This document shows, piece after piece, positions 48,500-61,800 of a stretch of DNA of 64,000 bases. The notes below the pieces were generated by a model. It was not told where the DNA came from. It did not search any database and was given only the letters and a program-made list of their open reading frames with translations. The position numbers were made by a program, and so were the translations under genes. Location: positions 1,865,001-1,929,000 of the forward strand of contig CP114482.1 of the NCBI GenBank assembly GCA_027186245.1. The letters run 5' to 3'. Source of the DNA: Coriaria nepalensis (Eukaryota; Streptophyta; Magnoliopsida; Cucurbitales; Coriariaceae). Position 1 is the first letter of the stretch. The number at the start of each line of letters is the position of its first letter.

Positions 48500-49784
48500 G
48501 TCAAAGAGAAAGAAGAAGGTTGTGATTTTGCAGGGTATCCGCGCCTTCTACTAATGCTAGTAGCCGTAGTAGCTAGCTTTCTTCAAGTTTACTTGGAAGT
48601 TTGGAACCCAACGGATTGTTTTGCAATACGTATTTTAAAATATATATTGACGACCGTATTTATTTAAGAAAAAGGTAAATGTGTTAAATCAGTTTAGATA
48701 TTTATTTTTTAATTAAATTTTAATAATTATAAAAAGTATTGAAAATTTTAATAATTATATTTTTAGTCAGAAAAAAAAAATAGATTCTATATTTTGCAAA
48801 ATATTAAGAAAAAAAATTAAAAATATAATTTAAAAATTTATATATATATTTTTTTATATAATCATTAAAAATTAAAATATTTTAATATCATATCAAATCA
48901 TGTCTATTAAAAAAGCTAGAACAAATCAAAGGGGAGAGAGCAAATCCCACCACAAAAACATTATTTGATCCGAAGATGGCACTCTTGTAAAGATCCCACC
49001 AATACCAATCAGATAACCATTCGAGAGAGAATGGTTAGAATTTTGAGATTTCCACTTAGCTTCTTAAAAGGCACAAGAATGACTTAAAGTTCAAAAGGAA
49101 CACGATCCAGCATTAAAATACCTCACCAATTGAGCACATCTCCCAATTTGTGCTAGCAGCCACCCATCCGACGGCAAAAGCTATTGGTTCATCGATCAAG
49201 GCGTTTTCAAATGTATATCGACCAAAGATTGACTCAATCTCATTATCAACCACCAAAACAACGATAATCAACCAAGCTTATGCGGACTGGCACATGGGTC
49301 GACACGCATAAAGCACGCGTAAGGCTTGCATAAGGTATGAAGAGAGAAAAAAAATTGAAAGTTCTTACCTACAATAAACTCTAAAAGGCCTCGTATATGT
49401 TATGCTGGCCGGAACGCAAGCCAGCCCGTTTGTCAGGCCCGGGCATGGCCAATATAAGGCATTGGGTTATATATTAAACAGGCCCAATTATTTGGATCCC
49501 GTATAATTCGATTATGATAAAAAGGTCGTGTATATCAATCAGGTCCAGCGAACTTTTTAACAGTTTAGTCAACAAATAAACAAGATTTAGCACAGTAATG
49601 TTTGAATTTTTATATCAACCACACAGAATTGGTTATTTCTGTCTCTGACAAGATCAATCTCACCTATAATCAATCTCATATGAATTCAATCTAAAAATTG
49701 TGATGCTGACAAACTTGAATTCAAAAGCAAGCAACTAAAGAAGATATGACAACCGGCTAGTTCAGAATTAGCCTACACAATTGG
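48500..49784. other. Intergenic region
   Basis: AT-rich to 48.9 kb, then mixed composition with GC-richer stretches near 49.4 kb. No gene recognised. Confidence 0.5.
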
Positions 49785-49919
49785 TCATAACCACCATTTT
49801 GGACATCTTCTCATTCCTGCATGCTCCATTGGTAACAGCAACTCCATAAGCCGAACGATGTCATCGCTTCGTTTTCGCAGGGAAAGAAAGAAAACCACAG
49901 CCTGTTGTTTCAGTGTCTC
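49785..49919 (-). other. Unassigned open stretch, possible terminal exon
   Basis: Forty-four codons on the minus strand end at TGA 49785-49787 and read as protein-like sequence (SDDIVRLMELLLPMEHAG, RRCPKWWL at the end). An AG lies just upstream, so it could be a last exon. Further minus-strand stretches near 50205-50265 and 50395-50445 might be partner exons, but I could not connect them. It lies downstream of the PPR gene on the same strand. Family not recognised. Confidence 0.25.
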
Positions 49920-50684
49920 TGCTCATTCAAGTTTGCCCTTGTCTTCCTTTCTTTGAGTACACACGAACATATAGACATCATTTAAACCAGAAGAAAATAA
50001 TCTCGAGACTCAAATCATGAGAGGATGAAATTTATGTGGTCTGTAGAACAGGGAAACAGGATAACATTCATTATCTTTTCTAAGACAGCAGCCGCAATGA
50101 GGAAAACCGAAACCTTTTGGTGGGGATACAACTAGAAATCAATTATCTTTAGAAAAGATAAAATGAAATTTACTTAGTTTCAGAGTACAACAATATCTAA
50201 CAGAAGGGAAGGCTTTCTCCTCATCCCTGAGACCATTTGACAGTTCTTCATAATAAATTCTGGTGACAACAAAATTGACGAAATTCTTAGATAGATCTAT
50301 AACAGCACATAAATAATTCAGGAACATATAGATCCATAACAAATATAAAAGGAGAGATTATTGTCTTAAAAAAGATAAAAGAAAGACCTTACTGAGAACT
50401 CCGTTGATCAATGTTCGTTTCGGGATTCTCATCTCATCATGAACACTACTGCAGCGGTAACAAAATACTCTGAGCTAAAAAAAAAAAAGAATGCAGCTTT
50501 TGTGTGATGGAATCCCAATAAAATCACGTATCAAATTAGTTTTCTCCATGTACAAAAGAATCTGAAAAGATTCCTATATATATATATAATTCAATCAAAA
50601 GCAAGAGCTCCTTGTTGAGCTTTTTCCTATTACAGTCGCTGCCAAAAAAATCCTAGTATGAAACAAAACGATTGTTCTCTCATC

Positions 50685-51875
50685 TCATTTCTTGTGTAGT
50701 AAATTTCTCAATGCCACCATCTTATTTGATGAAAAAGGAGGCTTCCTTCTCTGAGCCAAGATTACAATAAACTTAGCCTTATGATACTGACCATTCCTCT
50801 TGAGCCCTTCTACAAGTACATTAACTGATTCAATACTAGGAAACCAATTCTCCTTCATGCTGCTTTTACACACATTATAAGCAGAATCAAAGTCCCCACC
50901 TCTACACAAATAATGTATCATGGTTTGATAAATCTTCACATTCATTTTACAGCCTCTATGATTTAAACTCGAGTAAACCATTTTAGCCATTTCTGAAAAC
51001 CCAGCTAAGAAAAACCCTTTAAGCATCAAATTATACGTTACTTCATCCGGAAGTATTCCATAATCCTTCATCGAATTAACCAATCTATTAGCTTCCCATG
51101 GTCTTCTCTTGTTAGCCAAGTATTGAATTCTAACATTGAATGTAGCAAGATTAGGGCAACATCCCCTTAACACCATAAGATTCCACAACCCATTTCCGAT
51201 CTCCCATCGATTCTTCTTATAAAATGCTGCCATCAGCGTCGTGTAAGTTACAACATCTGGCCTAATTCCATCCTTTTCCATCTGTATCATGAATATATAT
51301 GCCTTCTCCGGAATATCCATATCACAATAAGCCTTTACAAAGATATTTACCGAAAATATATCTAAATCAATGTTGAACTCAGGCAACTTGTTTACAAATT
51401 CTGCAATGGATACTAAATCACGGGTTTGTGCTAAGACTTTAAGAGCGGCATTGAATGATTTCACAGTTCTAGGGCAACCATATAAATGCATAGTTTCAAA
51501 AGTATCAATAGCATGCTTAGTCATTCCAGCTTTACCATACAGCATGATGATTCTTACAATGAACCCTTCTCTTCTACCTTGGGGAAGAGTTTTCTGATGT
51601 TCAAGTAAATGCTGGATATAATCAAAACGACGGGCTCCAGCTAGGCGGGAAACAGTGTCCTCAAATGCAAAGCGGTTTTCTATAACCAGTCGGTTATTGG
51701 CATTGGCTTTGAATAAAAGGAAGAGCTTTTCTGGGTCCCGCTCTGCTTTAAGCTTTAATAATGCAGGTTGTTCTATAGGATTCGGATTTGATATGGAAGA
51801 AGGGGTGTTTTTGTAGGTAATTATGGAAGTAGTAGCAGAATGGCAGAATCTGTAAATGGGTCGCCTAGAGAGCAT
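50685..51875 (-). CDS. P-class PPR protein, mitochondrial type (At1g80150-like)
   Basis: An intact intronless gene of 396 aa. The first about 30 residues are rich in Arg, Ser and Thr without acidic residues, as in mitochondrial presequences. About seven to eight P-type PPR motifs follow, for example PRTVKSFNAALKVL, PDVVTYTTLMAAF, PDEVTYNLMLKGF and NVKIYQTMIHYLC. The protein ends in a short basic tail (LRNLLHKK). PPR arrays bind single-stranded organellar RNA and guide processing, stability or translation; there is no E/DYW editing domain or SMR domain. Length and position fit At1g80150, whose Arabidopsis neighbours are also found in this window. The RNA target cannot be deduced with confidence here. 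Confidence 0.93.
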   Translation of the reverse strand: MLSRRPIYRFCHSATTSIITYKNTPSSISNPNPIEQPALLKLKAERDPEKLFLLFKANANNRLVIENRFAFEDTVSRLAGARRFDYIQHLLEHQKTLPQGRREGFIVRIIMLYGKAGMTKHAIDTFETMHLYGCPRTVKSFNAALKVLAQTRDLVSIAEFVNKLPEFNIDLDIFSVNIFVKAYCDMDIPEKAYIFMIQMEKDGIRPDVVTYTTLMAAFYKKNRWEIGNGLWNLMVLRGCCPNLATFNVRIQYLANKRRPWEANRLVNSMKDYGILPDEVTYNLMLKGFFLAGFSEMAKMVYSSLNHRGCKMNVKIYQTMIHYLCRGGDFDSAYNVCKSSMKENWFPSIESVNVLVEGLKRNGQYHKAKFIVILAQRRKPPFSSNKMVALRNLLHKK

Positions 51876-52909
51876 GTTCTAGGTATTTCCTCAAATAAGA
51901 GGAACTTACCCATCCATCAATCTGAGATTTTTACAGCAAAATAACGTGTATCTTTTACTACCCAGATGGAAAAGTATAAAACCCAGATGCAGCCAAGTAT
52001 CAGAAACGAAGAATGAATGGATCTCTAATCAACCCATTTAAGCATAAATGAAAAAGAACAGATTGATATATAAATCAAACCGGAAAGTGATGCAATTGAT
52101 GTTGCTTCCACATCTGTATTGTTCTGGATTGATATGGATCTCTAGAAGAAGATGCTACGTATCGGATCCGAACAAACAAAGCTCATTGCTGCAATTCATT
52201 TTTAGGGGTTTAGACTTTTGGATTTCGAATTAGTACTCTGAATCAATTGGAAGCAAATGGGCGGAGGAACAGAGCAGGCTTTTGTAATGGATTTAATATC
52301 AAGATAGATTATAGGTTAGATGAACAAGTGAAGAGGAGAGGAACGAAGAAGAAGAGGAGGAGAGAAAGGACGAAGAAGAGAGAGACCAGGAAGTGAGCAA
52401 GGGTTTTGCAAGGGGTTACAAATTTAATGACTCCTTTTTCGTTGAGATGTTACATGTTCTATTTTGACCTCCCAAAATAAGAAAATTTATAAAATTATCC
52501 CCTGTAACGAAATAATTTATGGGAAAGTTTATTAAATTTATAAGAGATATTAGATTTAAATTTTAATAAACTAGAGGGAAAAAAGTAATATGGAGTAAAA
52601 ATAAAAGTAATTCTGAGATTCTATTTGATAGTTTTCTTACTCAAAATTTTTAGCATGAAATAAGGAATGAGAGTTTGTGAAAAAAAAAAAAGATAGCAAG
52701 TTGCCACCAAAATCAAAGATTAAGTAAATAGGTCCTATTATCACTTCGATAAAACATAAAGGTTAATCATATATATCTATGTAGCCGACTCGAAAGCAAT
52801 CGGAAATGGACTTAGAAAATGATGATGGTGCAAATAGAAAAAGAAAAAGAGCATGAAATGAAGAAATGATAAGTATTGATGAAAAAGCAAAGACATACAA
52901 GTGCCTACA
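51876..52909. other. PPR upstream region
   Basis: Leader and promoter side of the PPR gene, with a GA-rich stretch at about 52320-52400 and AT-rich DNA beyond. No separate gene. Confidence 0.5.
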
Positions 52910-53041
52910 AAATCCAAATTTCTGTTCAAGCTTGACCCCTATAAGTATCAGACTGACCATATTTGCAAGTAAGTGGATGAGGCCTGCATGAAGCCAATTG
53001 CAAGAGAGGAGGCGCCACCATTCATCCTTTTCTACAATTAG
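52910..53041 (-). pseudogene. Rhomboid-protease exon fragment
   Basis: About 44 codons on the minus strand match the TM2 region of plant rhomboid (RBL) proteins: EKDEWWRLLSCNWLHAGLIH then LLANM and GVKLEQKFGF. This part carries the family WR and HxxxN-type features, but the catalytic GxSG and His helices are not found nearby. A GTAGGC follows as a possible old donor. It is an isolated exon relic. Confidence 0.75.
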
Positions 53042-54609
53042 TTGTACTTGAAGGCGTCGGTTTAGATGCCGAGCAGACTGATCTGCCCACCCTATTTCGC
53101 ACCGGCAGCACGTAGTTTCGGCGAACAATAGATGATATTATTATTATTTTTTATTTTTTTTTATTTTTATAACCAAAATCGTAGAACAGGTTAAATTTGT
53201 TACAATAGACAAGGAAAATAAAGAAAAGATGGAAATTAGAAAAAAGGAAAAGTAAAGGCTGACAAAGAAAGATCGAATCTTACCGGCTTGGTCGTTAAGT
53301 TAGGTAACTATTTTTCCCGCGAATAGAAACAATTGTAATGTTATGACCATCTTAGATCACCTTAAATCACCCTATTGTTGGCCTAAAATTCAATATTGAA
53401 ACTTGAAACTTCTCTCAGCGAAGTATTAAGACAAACTCCAGTTTGATTTCAAACGTCATACCAACCAAACTTTTCATGTGTCTCGACATCTCATAAAATA
53501 AATTTAAAATTTAAAATCGACTAGTTCATTAAGAATATATCTAAATCTTAAAGGAAATTATTAGAAAACTAGTATATAAGAAAGATTGAGTCAACTCTTC
53601 TTATTGTCAATTGGTTTTAAAATGGAATCCTAATTTTCTATATGGTATCAATATCAAATCCAACACGCGATTGAATTAAGCATTACACGTACAGAGAAAT
53701 AAATCCATTATATAACTGTCAACACGTAATTGACAATGAAATGACATGTTGAGAATATATCATATCTTAAAAGTGGAAACTCTTAGAAAAGTAGTATATA
53801 CAAAATATTACTCAACTCCTCGAGGTGGCGCCAAACATCTAGCCTCCGCAGGCGGCAGGGGCGGCCCTGTAGAGACTGCAGGTGGCAGCTACCATCAAGG
53901 ATCTGCCGGTGGCCGCTGTGCTGCAGGGTTGCATCCATTAGAACCGGGAATATCCTGCTGCGGATCATGATGATGATGGTCATTTAAAGACACCTAAGCC
54001 ACTTAACAGTCCTAGTACTATTGCATCGGTGCTGCACTCCACTTCGAAGAAACGAAGAATGGTAATCTCATGAATCGATACTTCTTTTTATGGTCCGGTC
54101 CTTCTGGTTCTAGCTATCTAGATCGATCCAGAATTGCTATGTTTAATTCTTGTGTTTATAGATCAATGCACGATTACGTGAAATGATTATAACGGGAATT
54201 TTTACCTTATAATTAGCTACTGCTGATATCATATCGAAGGAGATTAATCTGCATGAATGCACGCATGCATGCTATGATCAGGATTTTGGATCACGTGAAT
54301 GCTTGTTCTTTTCAGGTTATCATACGTGCATGCTTGTCACAATAATAATTGTCAATTAATCGTTAATCACACGTAATTAAAGTGTCAAATTACAACCTGA
54401 AAAAAAAAGTTTGTAAAAGGAAAAAAAAGCATATTCGTATTATTCTCATAGTCTAATACGATGAAATCATATCACGTTTCTATTTTTATTAAATAATACA
54501 ATTTCATTTATCAAATTACAGGAATATTTATAGAAGAAATTCTCAAGCATATCACTATTGTTCTCTTGACCTCTTCAAATGTCTCTTGTCCTTGTCTTTT
54601 TTTTTTTTT
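53042..54609. other. Intergenic region with an isolated GC-rich patch
   Basis: AT-rich DNA, except for a sharply GC-rich patch at about 53818-53970. The patch has open frames on both strands (Gly/Ala-rich on plus, Pro/Ala-rich on minus) but no domain I recognise. No RNA gene seen. Confidence 0.5.
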
Positions 54610-56042
54610 TCAGGATACACTTGGAGGTTTTAACCTTACAAGCCTTTTGATTCTATCTTTATCTGTATTCTCCAGCAATCCCTTCATAAACCACAATCAC
54701 ATGTACCAAAATATAAACCACTACTAATATGTTTTCCATGAAAACTCCACATATGACGGAGCTCATTCGATACTATCATGTGATATATATTATCATATAA
54801 AGTCTAATTAACTCACCTTCCAAATAATTTCATCGATACACAGGCAAATCTGACCATATCTGTCGAGAAAACCACGCTCGCTAGGTGGCCTTCCGCACAC
54901 ATCCTTTATAGAAGAGGTTATTACTAGGATTGTTTCCGACACTGCACAAATTTTTGTTAATTAGTGTTAGTGGGGTTTTGTTTTGAAATTGGAATAAGTA
55001 TGTTACAAACACAATATCGACCAAGTTTTGTTAACGGTATAATTATACTCACAGACAAGTTCGTCGTACATTTCTTTTCCGACAATGAAGATGCTGACAT
55101 CCCCAAACACGGTGTATACAACATAAACCGATCTGATATAGACAAAAAAAATAGCAGTACTTCCTCAAGATTGAAACTACTATAATTTGGTAAAAAGACT
55201 TGATTGATTTTCAGCTAAGAGAAGTTAGTTTGGTGATCTAGTCCAAAACAGAAGCAATCAATGAATGAGAATGAGAAGGAAGGGTAAAAGATAATAATGT
55301 AAAAATTTATGAAATTGTATGAAAGAGAAGGGGGGCAATTAGTACTAGAAAGACATACTTGTGACAAGCAATATGGAGCTCTTCATTTCTTGAACTTCCA
55401 AGATTATCTGCTCCCAGTTTGTTTAAGAATGTTCTCCAATGCAGCCGCTCCTCGGCCGGAACTCCGTTAAACCTAATCGAAAGAAAAACAAATGTCATTA
55501 ATAATGTATTTGATCTCTTCTTAAGAACACTGATTTTGTCCATGTTAAGTTTCAGACATCAATTTATAGTATAGAGTAGAAAAAAATATACATCAATTTT
55601 CAAAATACAATTTTTTTATGAGTTTTGTCCAAAATCCGTTTCCAAAACGCCAGTTTGGAAAAATGATAGGTCAAGCTTGCCCTAATAATAAATGCAGCTC
55701 ACCATTTTGATCACATTTAAAAGAATCAGCAATAAAGCAATAAGAATTCTATTCCTTCTATCCAAAATCGAATCGACAAATTTAAACATGTAATCCCAGA
55801 TGCCCAAAAGAACAAATCAAAATTATCAAGATCCCAATCCAACCAAATAGATTAAACAAAACCAAAAAAAAAAAAAACCTAAATCTATTTCCACGATGAA
55901 ATGCAAACCGATAATTACATCAAAATAATTATAAATAAATAAATTTATATATATATACACAAAGAAGAAGAGTGATTTAGTGAGTTTACCTTTCAACAAG
56001 GATGTTTCCATCGCCATTAGCGATCAGAACTGCAAGTATCAT
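54610..56042 (-). CDS. LOLITA: LOLITA, sigma/longin-like small subunit of the TPLATE complex
   Basis: Five coding exons on the minus strand: 56042-55990, 55472-55359, 55132-55053, 54941-54817, 54681-54610. They total 444 nt, or 147 aa, the size of an adaptor small subunit. The longin-type clathrin-adaptor-small-chain fold is visible: MILAVLIANGDGNILVER, RFNGVPAEERLHWR, then VYVVYTVFGDVSIFIVGK, then DVCGRPPSERGFLDRYG and LVRLKPPS at the end. In Arabidopsis the matching protein (At1g15370) is LOLITA, the small subunit of the plant endocytic TPLATE/TSET complex, which works with clathrin at the plasma membrane. Older annotation calls it SNARE-like. Frames close at all four introns. Confidence 0.93.
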
Positions 56043-57318
56043 TCTCTTCTTTCTTTTCTCTCTCACCGTGAAATGTGATTGTTCGTTTGTTCGTCGTATT
56101 ACTGTTAAAGAGAAATGATTTTGTGTGTTCCAAAATTTTGATAATAATAAAGAAGGTAATAATAGAAATACTACGTATGCAAACCACTTTGCTATATAAT
56201 TATACCACCATATACATATTTAGTGGAGTATAGACGATACGTTACATGTTAGTATGAACCATCAATGTAATCGCCTACACAAATAGAACAAGAATTATCT
56301 TTGATGAAATAATATGCTCTTTTTTTCTAATCCTTTATGTTTCGTTTGGTTACATTTTCTAGGAATTAGAAAATAGAAATGGTTTTCATTCAATCGTTTG
56401 ATTAGACATAAAATAAAAGGTGGAATAGAGGAGGCCCAAAAACCGAATCTCCAACAGGACGAAAATCTATTTTATTTCCATGATCTGTTTATTAAAGGAG
56501 AGAGTTGAAATCAGATAACAATAATAAAGAATCATATTTTTATCGATAAAGCTAAATACTTCCTTTCAACTAGGTTCTGGAACATTTTCTATTATATATA
56601 TATATATATATATATATGTCATATTTAGGCTTGATTTTGAATCAGATTTATTTCATATAAGTTAAAAGTTAAAATTGATTAATATTTTTTTACGAGAAAG
56701 TTTCGAATCGGTATATAATACATTTAAAATAGATAATAAGTGAATGATAAATTGATTTTTAAAATGCACCTATTAGAATGATTTGAAATTGAGAAATAAA
56801 AAAATATAATATAACCCCATATTAAAATAAAATAAAAAATCTTAGATTCATTATCGAAACTAATTCGTATAAATAAAAATACGTGTCATATATATATATA
56901 CACACACACGAAAGGGCTACCTAAAGATGTACCCTATTTTAACATTAACACTATTTTACTCAAATAATAATTACTAGCACTAAAATAAGTAGGAAAATAA
57001 TTTATTGGTAGCAGAAATTTATTTATTTATAATAAATTTAATTATTAATTAAACTTATCGATGTAATTTGCTTTGATGAAATAACATAAATAAATTTGGA
57101 CGGATCACTTTTAAAGAGTATCAATTTTCACGTCCTTAATTAGTTGATAAATTGTCAACTAATTCGTTTTAAGTAAAAAGGACATATATTGTGGTCCATT
57201 GCAATGATGTTATTAATTACTTCATTACGTGCCTAAATATGATTGATTGCATTAAAGATAGAACAGATCTAGACAGACATTGAAATTAAACTTTTGAAAG
57301 ATGCTTCAATTTTATCCA

Positions 57319-57361
<43 letters not shown>

Positions 57362-58490
57362 ATGAATTCGGTTTATTACTATAAATCGAATGATTATAAC
57401 TGTTTATAAATTCGATATAAAAACCGGTTTCGGAGAATGAATAAAATTATTTGGCATTATATTTAGCGTCATAAATTTTTAAAACCGGCTTTGTATATAA
57501 AAAATGAGTCTAAAAAATGGAAATGATAAAATAATATTTAATAATTTTTTATATTTTAAAAAAATAAATTTTATATTTATATTATTAAAAATTCAATTTC
57601 TTTACTAATATAATTAAACGAATTTAATATTTAAAAATTCAATTTCTTATCGCATAATATTAATATTTTATAATTATTACTAGAATTAATTTTCAAAATA
57701 TAAAAAATAAAATTTATTACTAAATAAAACCTATTCGATGGCTAGAAGAAAAATTGGTCACGATTAGTTTGTGAGCCACATCATCCCTCTATTCTTTTCC
57801 GGAAATAACTCCCGACGGTTGCGACGGTGCTCTTCCTCTCATTGCGACCGTTGATCTTCCATGCTTCTGTCGGCAGTTGAAAATCTTGGATCCAGTTTCG
57901 ATAATGTAACTTGGTCACTTTTATCCTTAATTATCTTAAGGAAAATCTTAAATATATAAAATTATTTTATAAAATTAAAATATTATATCCATAAATAAAT
58001 TAAAATATTATAAATTTATAAATTTCGAATGATCGATTTATTTTTTTAATTAAATTTTTTAAAATGAATTAAATCGGAATTTCTAAATTTTTGTACAAGC
58101 CCCCACTAAAATCTATTTCCGAACAAACTATCATCAATCAAAGTAGTACACCAAATAATTTCATTACGAATAATAATGAAAAGTAATTTCTATCCTTAAA
58201 CCAAAAACAAGCCTCTCATCAAATCGTCTTCACATCAATCATAACCATTCCAACTCGTCTTCACATCAAATACTAACTAACCCCTCCCTCCCTCCCTTTA
58301 TAGTTTAAATAGATTTAAATCCATTAATTATCTTTTTATCTTTTTATCTTCATGTAAATAAATAAATAATATCAAAGTCATTGATTGAAAATTATTGAAA
58401 ATTAAATTTAAAAAAAAAAAAAAATCTTTAAATGCACATACTTTGACACTAAGATCGGATCAGAATTTCTTGCTCTCTTGTCCCTAAATT
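56043..58490. other. Intergenic AT-rich region before PLD
   Basis: Holds (AT)n at about 56594-56618 and (AATA)n at 57318-57362, plus a GC-richer scrap near 57780-57900 without a recognisable domain. No gene found. Confidence 0.6.
57318..57362. repeat. (AATA)n microsatellite
   Basis: Eleven near-perfect AATA tetranucleotides. Confidence 0.95.
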
Positions 58491-58534
58491 CACAGAATTT
58501 GGATCTTATTCTCAGATCTCTCTCCGAAATCCAC

Positions 58535-58876
58535 GTGAGTTCCCCGGAATTTCTCTCACTCTGTCTGTGTACAATTTCCGTGATTCATTTCTAACTTTCT
58601 TCTTGAATTATCGTTGAATGATTGAATCATCGTTGAATTAGAGTGCGTCTAGATCTCAGACTCATTACTTCAGCAATCAATCAGTTCAAGAAAACTTTGA
58701 ATTTCTTTCTCTGGTGCGATCAGATCGAGCTTTCCTTCTGTAAATCTCCAGTATATCGTTTGTGTGTATGACTGTTCAGCTGACTATTCGTTTCTAAGCT
58801 CGTGAATCTTTTATTTTCGTACTGTTTTTAGTCGATTTTGGGTTTTTGTTCTGATTCGGAGTGTGATTTGGTATAG
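58535..58876 (+). other. Probable 5' UTR intron of phospholipase D alpha
   Basis: CAC|GTGAGT at 58535 and GGTATAG at 58876 make a good GT-AG pair ending 10 bp before the ATG. Confidence 0.65.
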
Positions 58877-58886
58877 GTGAAAAGAA

Positions 58887-61800
58887 ATGGCGCATATTTT
58901 GCTTCATGGTACTCTTCATGCTACGATCTATGAGGTGGATAATCTGCATCATCGTGGTGGACCCAAGGTCTTCCGTAAGGTATGATCAATTTTTTTGCTA
59001 TCATGTTATTTTGGATTTCGACTATTTTTTATTACATGCTATGGAGCTGTTTGGGATTTGATTTTTCCTAATATTCTTAATAATTGCAACCTTGATCGCA
59101 TCATTTTTAACACATGATTTCAGCTGATTATCAAATATGTGAAGTCATCTTATCATGTCCATATAGTACTCAGTATGAATAGCTTTGCTCTGGTTATCTT
59201 TTTTCAATATCTTTGCTACAATGAGGGGAGATAGGGAGGTTATTTTGTTGTTGCGGGGGTGGGGGGTTTGGATTCTGTTTGTGGTTTTATTTCTCTCCTG
59301 AGTGCAATCTCTATTTTTTGGTACTTTGATTGTAAATAGTCATCTATTTACTCAGACACATCGTTCGTAATGCAAAATAAATCTTCCTGGTTGAATTAAT
59401 GAAGCGAATGCCTTCTTCAATGACGTTTAGTGTCAATCTCTCTGTTGTGGAGGCTGAACTGTATTGTGCATTGCTTGTTTATTCCAGTAAACTCAGCAGT
59501 TTTATCCAGGAAGGGAAGGGTCATTCATTTATCTTGCAATCTCTATTCTCTATTGTTTGTTTGTTTTTTGTTTTTTTTTCCCCCTGGGGGAAGAGGGAGA
59601 GAACCTGTTGCCGGTTACTTCTTTTGAGAGCTGTTCAAGAGGAAGCTGTTAATTGTTTTTTCTGGAACTTACTACATTTTATTATCTTTTCACTTTTTGA
59701 TATATCTGATATAGTAAATTCTTCTGTGCAGCTTTTGGCAAACATTGAGGAGACTGTTGGGTTTGGAAAAGGAGTTACCAAACTCTATGCTACTGTTGAT
59801 CTCGAGAAAGCTAGAGTTGGGAGGACCAGAATACTAGAAAATGAACCCACTAACCCCAGGTGGTATGAATCCTTTCACATCTACTGCGCTCATATGGCTT
59901 CAAATGTTATCTTCACTGTCAAGGATGATAATCCTATTGGGGCAAGTTTAATCGGAAGGGCATACGTGCCTGTTGAGGACCTCTTAGACGGTGAGGAAGT
60001 GGATAGATGGGTTGAACTCTTGGATGCAGACAAGAATCCTATTCATGGGGAATCTAAGATTCATGTCAAACTACAGTATTTTGAGGTGACAAAGGACCCT
60101 AACTTTGGTCGTGGTCTAAGAAGTGCTAAATATCCTGGAGTTCCCTATACCTTCTTCTCGCAGAGACAGGGATGTAAGGTCTCTCTGTACCAGGATGCTC
60201 ATATCCCAGATAATTTTGTTCCGAGAATCCCACTTGCTGGAGGGAAGAACTATCAGCCGCAGAGATGTTGGGAAGATATTTTTGATGCCATAACTAACGC
60301 AAAACACTTGATCTACATTACCGGCTGGTCTGTTTACACAGAAATTTCCTTGGTAAGGGACTCAAGGAGGCCAAAGCCTGGAGGGGACATCAGCCTTGGT
60401 GAGCTACTTAAGAAAAAGGCAAGTGAAGGCGTTAGGGTTCTTATGCTTGTTTGGGATGACAGAACATCTGTTGGCTTACTGAAAAAAGATGGATTTATGG
60501 CCACTCATGATCAAGAAACTGAACAGTACTTTCAGAACAGTGATGTGCACTGTGTCTTATGCCCCCGTAATCCAGATGATGGTGGAAGCATAGTTCAAGA
60601 TTTACAAATCTCTACTATGTTCACCCATCATCAAAAGATTGTTGTGGTTGATCATGCTTTGCCTAATGAAGGGTCAGAAAAGAGGAGAATTGTGAGTTTT
60701 GTTGGAGGTATTGACCTTTGTGATGGAAGATATGATACCCCATTCCATTCCCTTTTCCGAACACTGGACACTGCTCATCATGATGACTTCCATCAGCCAA
60801 ACTTTGCTGGTGCTTCAATAACAAAAGGCGGTCCAAGGGAGCCTTGGCACGATATCCACTCAAAGCTGGAAGGGCCCATTGCTTGGGATGTCTTGTTCAA
60901 CTTTGAACAGAGGTGGAGAAAGCAAGGTGGTAAAGATATACTTGTTCAGCTGAGAGATCTTGATGAAATCATCATCCCTCCATCTCCAGTTAATTACTCA
61001 GATGATTGTGAGACTTGGAATGTTCAGTTGTTTAGATCCATTGATGGTGGGGCTGCTTTTGGATTTCCCGAAACACCTGAAGATGCAGCCAGAGCTGGTC
61101 TTGTCAGTGGAAAGGACAACATTATTGACAGAAGCATTCAGGATGCTTACATTAATGCTATTCGACGCGCTAAGGATTTCATTTACATTGAAAATCAATA
61201 CTTCCTTGGAAGCTCATTTGCCTGGAGTGCTGATGGTATTAAGCCGGAAGACATAGGTGCATTGCATTTGATCCCGAAAGAGCTTTCCCTTAAGATCGTA
61301 AGCAAGATTGAAGCAGGGGAGAGGTTTAGGGTCTACATTGTTGTCCCTATGTGGCCTGAGGGATTCCCAGAGAGTGGATCCGTTCAAGCAATATTAGATT
61401 GGCAGAAGAGGACAATGGAAATGATGTATAAAGACGTCATTCAAGCTCTTAAAGCCAAGGGTATTGAGGATGATCCTCGTAATTATCTGACATTTTTCTG
61501 CCTTGGAAACCGTGAAGTAGAGAGGGAGGGAGAATATGAGCCAGCAGAGAAACCCGAAAATGATTCGGATTACGCAAGAGCCCAAGGGGCCAGACGCTTC
61601 ATGATTTACGTCCATGCCAAGATGATGATTGGTAAGTATATAGTATCCCATCATTACAAACTAGCATTTTAAACTAATTGCAAGAAAAAAGTGCAAATAT
61701 CTATGAAGTTTCCAGTTTAACCTATCTCCGTTTTAGTAACTTCTTCCAAGTGCATCCTAAGTTACCCTGACATAAAGATGCGATTTTCTTTTTGCAGTGG

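Noticed and set aside
59399..59731. In-frame extension of the PLD exon 2 frame upstream to an ATG at 59399
   Set aside because: It reads through intron 1; the true C2-domain N-terminus is encoded by exon 1 (58887-58979), which joins in frame at 59732 and gives the standard 808 aa.
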